A stretch of DNA of 64,000 bases from Candidatus Hydrogenedentota bacterium. Lineage in GTDB: Bacteria; Hydrogenedentota; Hydrogenedentia; Hydrogenedentales; JAEUWI01. Location of the stretch: positions 35,340 to 99,339 of the forward strand of contig JACPGE010000089.1 of assembly GCA_016182605.1 (NCBI GenBank), given 5' to 3'. A program made the translations under genes and the position numbers. A model generated the notes under the pieces. That model searched no databases. It was not told the origin of the DNA and worked only from the letters and a program-made list of their open reading frames with translations. This document shows, piece after piece, positions 62,832 through 64,000 of the stretch (positions within the stretch are counted from its first letter, which is position 1; each line of letters starts with the position of its first letter).

Positions 62832-62957
62832 ATGATTACGCAGTTGAAGCCTTGGTCGGAACCGCAATTGTTTGTGCTCGAAACGGAAGAAACGCAGGTG
62901 GGTTCGTTTGCGGGGGTGGAAGGATTCACCAATGCGGGCCGGACCTACTCCTCCTGA
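62832..62957 (+). CDS. Putative RiPP precursor peptide 1
   Basis: 41 residues from ATG 62832, with AAGGA nine bases upstream. It begins MITQLKPWSEPQLFVLETEE and then reads TQVGSFAGVEGFTNAG, ending RTYSS. The W-x-x-P-Q-L-x-V-L-E-T-x-E-T-Q-V-G leader is shared with the peptides at 63069 and 63281. The core after Val-Gly differs from them, with G-V-E-G in place of G-P-E-G. It lies 118 bases after the ABC exporter gene. Confidence 0.8.
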   Translation: MITQLKPWSEPQLFVLETEETQVGSFAGVEGFTNAGRTYSS

Positions 62958-63068
62958 GTGAATCCCATTGCAATTCCGGGTGATAGAATCCACGGGCGCC
63001 GATGCGCGCTTGCGGAACAAGGAATAGCGCCTTAGCGGCGGCGTTCAAGACCAACAGGAGTCAGCAAG

Positions 63069-63197
63069 ATGACGATAGAAAAGAAGGCGTGGACAACGCC
63101 CCAGTTGATGGTGCTTGAGACGGTCGAGACGCAGGTGGGCACGACCCCGGGCGGGCCAGAAGGGGTTATTATTGGTCCGTTTACCTATTCTTCCTGA
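63069..63197 (+). CDS. Putative RiPP precursor peptide 2
   Basis: 42 residues with AGGAG eight bases upstream of ATG 63069. Leader MTIEKKAWTTPQLMVLETVE, then TQVGTTPGGPEGVIIGPF and the tail TYSS. If the chain is cut before Gly 24, the Glu of GPEG is at core position 8, the spacing used by eight-residue lasso rings. At DNA level it is nearly the same as peptide 3 from the leader to GPEGV, showing recent duplication. Confidence 0.82.
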   Translation: MTIEKKAWTTPQLMVLETVETQVGTTPGGPEGVIIGPFTYSS

Positions 63198-63280
63198 AGC
63201 GCTCTTAGCCACCGCGTCCATAAACAGAGCAGTGCGTGTTTCTGAAACCATGCCGGGCGGGCCGGCGAGGAGACCCTGTG

Positions 63281-63409
63281 ATGAATGTAGAAAAGAAGGC
63301 TTGGACTGCGCCTCAGTTGATGGTGCTTGAGACGGCTGAGACGCAGGTGGGCACGACCCCGTTCGGGCCAGAAGGGGTTTTTATTCCTCCCTTCATCTAT
63401 TCATCCTGA
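63281..63409 (+). CDS. Putative RiPP precursor peptide 3
   Basis: 42 residues; GAGGAG lies eight bases before ATG 63281. Leader MNVEKKAWTAPQLMVLETAE, then TQVGTTPFGPEGVFIPPF and the tail IYSS. It differs from peptide 2 mainly in the core (P-F-G-P-E in place of P-G-G-P-E, and F-I-P-P for I-I-G-P), so the leader is conserved while the product part varies. Confidence 0.82.
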   Translation: MNVEKKAWTAPQLMVLETAETQVGTTPFGPEGVFIPPFIYSS

Positions 63410-63458
63410 GTGCACCGCTTGGGCGGCGTTTCGCCTTCATACGAAAGGAACCGGTCTA

Positions 63459-63605
63459 ATGCAGCAGCGGCAACTGTGGTTAGCACCCCAGTTGTATATG
63501 CTTTCCGCCGAGGAGACCCGGGTGGGGACCGGTGCCGGTGGCCCCGAGGGCGCGCCTGCACGGCGTGAAATCGCCCCAATCTTCACTGGAGGACTTCGCC
63601 CATGA
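63459..63605 (+). CDS. Putative RiPP precursor peptide 4 (divergent)
   Basis: 48 residues from ATG 63459 with AAGGA in front. Leader MQQRQLWLAPQLYMLSAEE keeps W-x-A-P-Q-L and E-T (in EETRVG), then TGAGGPEGAPARREIAPIF and a longer tail TGGLRP. It retains G-G-P-E-G but has a basic, longer C-terminal part and lacks the Y-S-S ending. Its stop overlaps the start of peptide 5 (ATGA). Confidence 0.75.
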   Translation: MQQRQLWLAPQLYMLSAEETRVGTGAGGPEGAPARREIAPIFTGGLRP

Positions 63606-63736
63606 GTACGGAGAAACGGGTTTGGACTGCGCCCCAATTGTACGTGCTGGGCGCTGGGGATACGGCGGCGGGCAGTGTGCCGGGCGGGCCGGAAGGCGCA
63701 TTTACGGCATCGACGGTATTCACCCTGATGTCTTGA
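63602..63736 (+). CDS. Putative RiPP precursor peptide 5
   Basis: 44 residues, ATG 63602 with GGAGG nine bases upstream, overlapping the stop of peptide 4. Leader MSTEKRVWTAPQLYVLGAGD, then TAAGSVPGGPEGAFTAST and VFTLMS. The P-Q-L-Y-V-L-G spacing fits the P-x-L-x-x-x-G pattern of lasso leaders better than the other four. It is the last peptide gene before a 260-base gap. Confidence 0.78.
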   Translation: MSTEKRVWTAPQLYVLGAGDTAAGSVPGGPEGAFTASTVFTLMS

Positions 63737-63996
63737 TTCTAACCTTCCCGGGTACAGTCCCTGCCGGTGCGCGATTTGCGTCCAGTTCAGGGACTTGTTC
63801 TCCGGCAGGTACAGTCCCCTTGGGGCGTGCCTCATCACTTTTCTTTCTTGAAACTTTGCAGTTCCACGGGGACTGTTAGCATGCATAGGCGTGGTTTTTT
63901 CAAGCGGAGATGAAAAAGTGGGAAGCCTCCGGGCAATATTCGCAAATCGAATGGCGTGGACCGACGGGTCGGCCACGAAACCCAAGGAGACTTCCC
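63737..63996. repeat. Intergenic gap with GTACAGTCC elements and leader of the next gene
   Basis: Two repeat elements (63752-63769 and 63809-63825) match those near 15.48 kb and 56.1 kb. A CGGGGACTG element follows near 63869. The last 105 bases form the structured leader described separately. No gene is supported. Confidence 0.6.
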
Positions 63997-63999
63997 ATG
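63896..63999 (+). promoter_or_regulatory. Structured leader that can bury the ribosome binding site of the next gene
   Basis: The next gene appears to start at ATG 63997, seven bases after AAGGAG (63984-63989). Upstream GTGGGAAG-C-CTCC-GGG (63918-63933) can pair with CCC-AA-GGAG-A-CTTCCC-AT (63981-63998), closing the ribosome binding site and start codon. Inside this stem lie two hairpins: ATTCG/CGAAT (63938-63952) and CGTGG-CCGA/TCGG-CCACG (63955-63977, tetraloop CGGG, one bulged A). A further hairpin (TTTTTC 63896-63901, GAAAAA 63912-63917) sits just before. This is read from base complementarity only. Confidence 0.6.
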
Positions 64000-64000
64000 A

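Noticed and set aside
62832..63736. Firm assignment of the peptide array as lasso peptides
   Set aside because: The leader Thr is at -3 instead of -2 of the candidate Gly, and no cyclase, RRE or protease gene is visible in the window.
63901..63996. GEMM (c-di-GMP-I) riboswitch
   Set aside because: Only AGTGGGA and AGCCTCCGGG resemble the consensus; the core GACGCAAAGCC is not intact and the fold differs.
1..64000. tRNA or rRNA genes, insertion sequences, integrase or phage genes
   Set aside because: None was recognised on either strand.

Overview
This is 64 kb of high-GC bacterial chromosome. The mix of gene families points to Candidatus Hydrogenedentota or a close planctomycete-like relative. 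It has a DUF1549/DUF1553 cytochrome paired with a Tat-exported DUF1501 protein, a DUF1559-type pseudopilin, a Ser/Thr kinase fused to a formylglycine-generating-enzyme domain, and a secreted beta-helix protein with a long Gly-Glu linker, EF-hands and a C-terminal membrane anchor. The lineage is an inference from gene content; no rRNA or tRNA gene was seen.

Left part (1-26 kb): a hybrid histidine kinase cut by the window edge; a SxtI/SxtJ/SxtK-like carbamoyltransferase cassette; a surE-yqaA pair; a single-domain response regulator; two secreted proteins (VCBS-type and DUF6807); a GT39-type glycosyltransferase; an HDAC-like deacetylase; a YheT-like hydrolase behind a DapA-superfamily aldolase; a secreted DUF1080 protein; the beta-helix protein, whose reading frame changes exactly where its Gly-Glu repeat begins; a 5'-truncated NtrC fragment; a PlsC-like acyltransferase; and a block of catabolic genes (Gfo/Idh/MocA oxidoreductase, DUF1501, DUF1549/1553). 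A Phd/RelE-type toxin-antitoxin pair follows, with a promoter and operator that can be read in the sequence.

Middle (26-42 kb): an NtrC-like activator with a degenerate receiver, then a housekeeping run on one strand: rny (behind a strong promoter and a ~250-nt leader), a YmdB-type phosphoesterase, smc, a GT4 glycosyltransferase, the kinase-FGE fusion and a zinc-ribbon protein. RlmB-like methyltransferase, an FAD oxidoreductase, a response regulator and a double universal stress protein follow.

Right part (42-64 kb): two more hybrid histidine kinases, a radical SAM protein, an uncharacterised acidic protein, a DUF885 protein, a secreted hydrolase, a pseudopilin, an FHA-GAF-HD-GYP protein, about 1 kb of repeat-rich non-coding DNA, and a large membrane protein with a secreted partner.

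The most interesting locus is at the right end (59.7-64.0 kb). A nucleotidyltransferase overlaps an ABC exporter by ATGA, and five consecutive small genes of 41-48 codons follow, each with its own ribosome binding site. All five peptides share a Trp-x-x-Pro-Gln-Leu leader motif and a Gly-rich G-P/V-E-G segment, then diverge. This looks like a multi-precursor RiPP cluster with lasso-like features, although no maturation enzyme lies inside the window. Just after it, the final bases can fold so that the Shine-Dalgarno and start codon of the next gene are buried in a long stem. Several families of short palindromic or GTACAGTCC-type repeats occur in the intergenic gaps.
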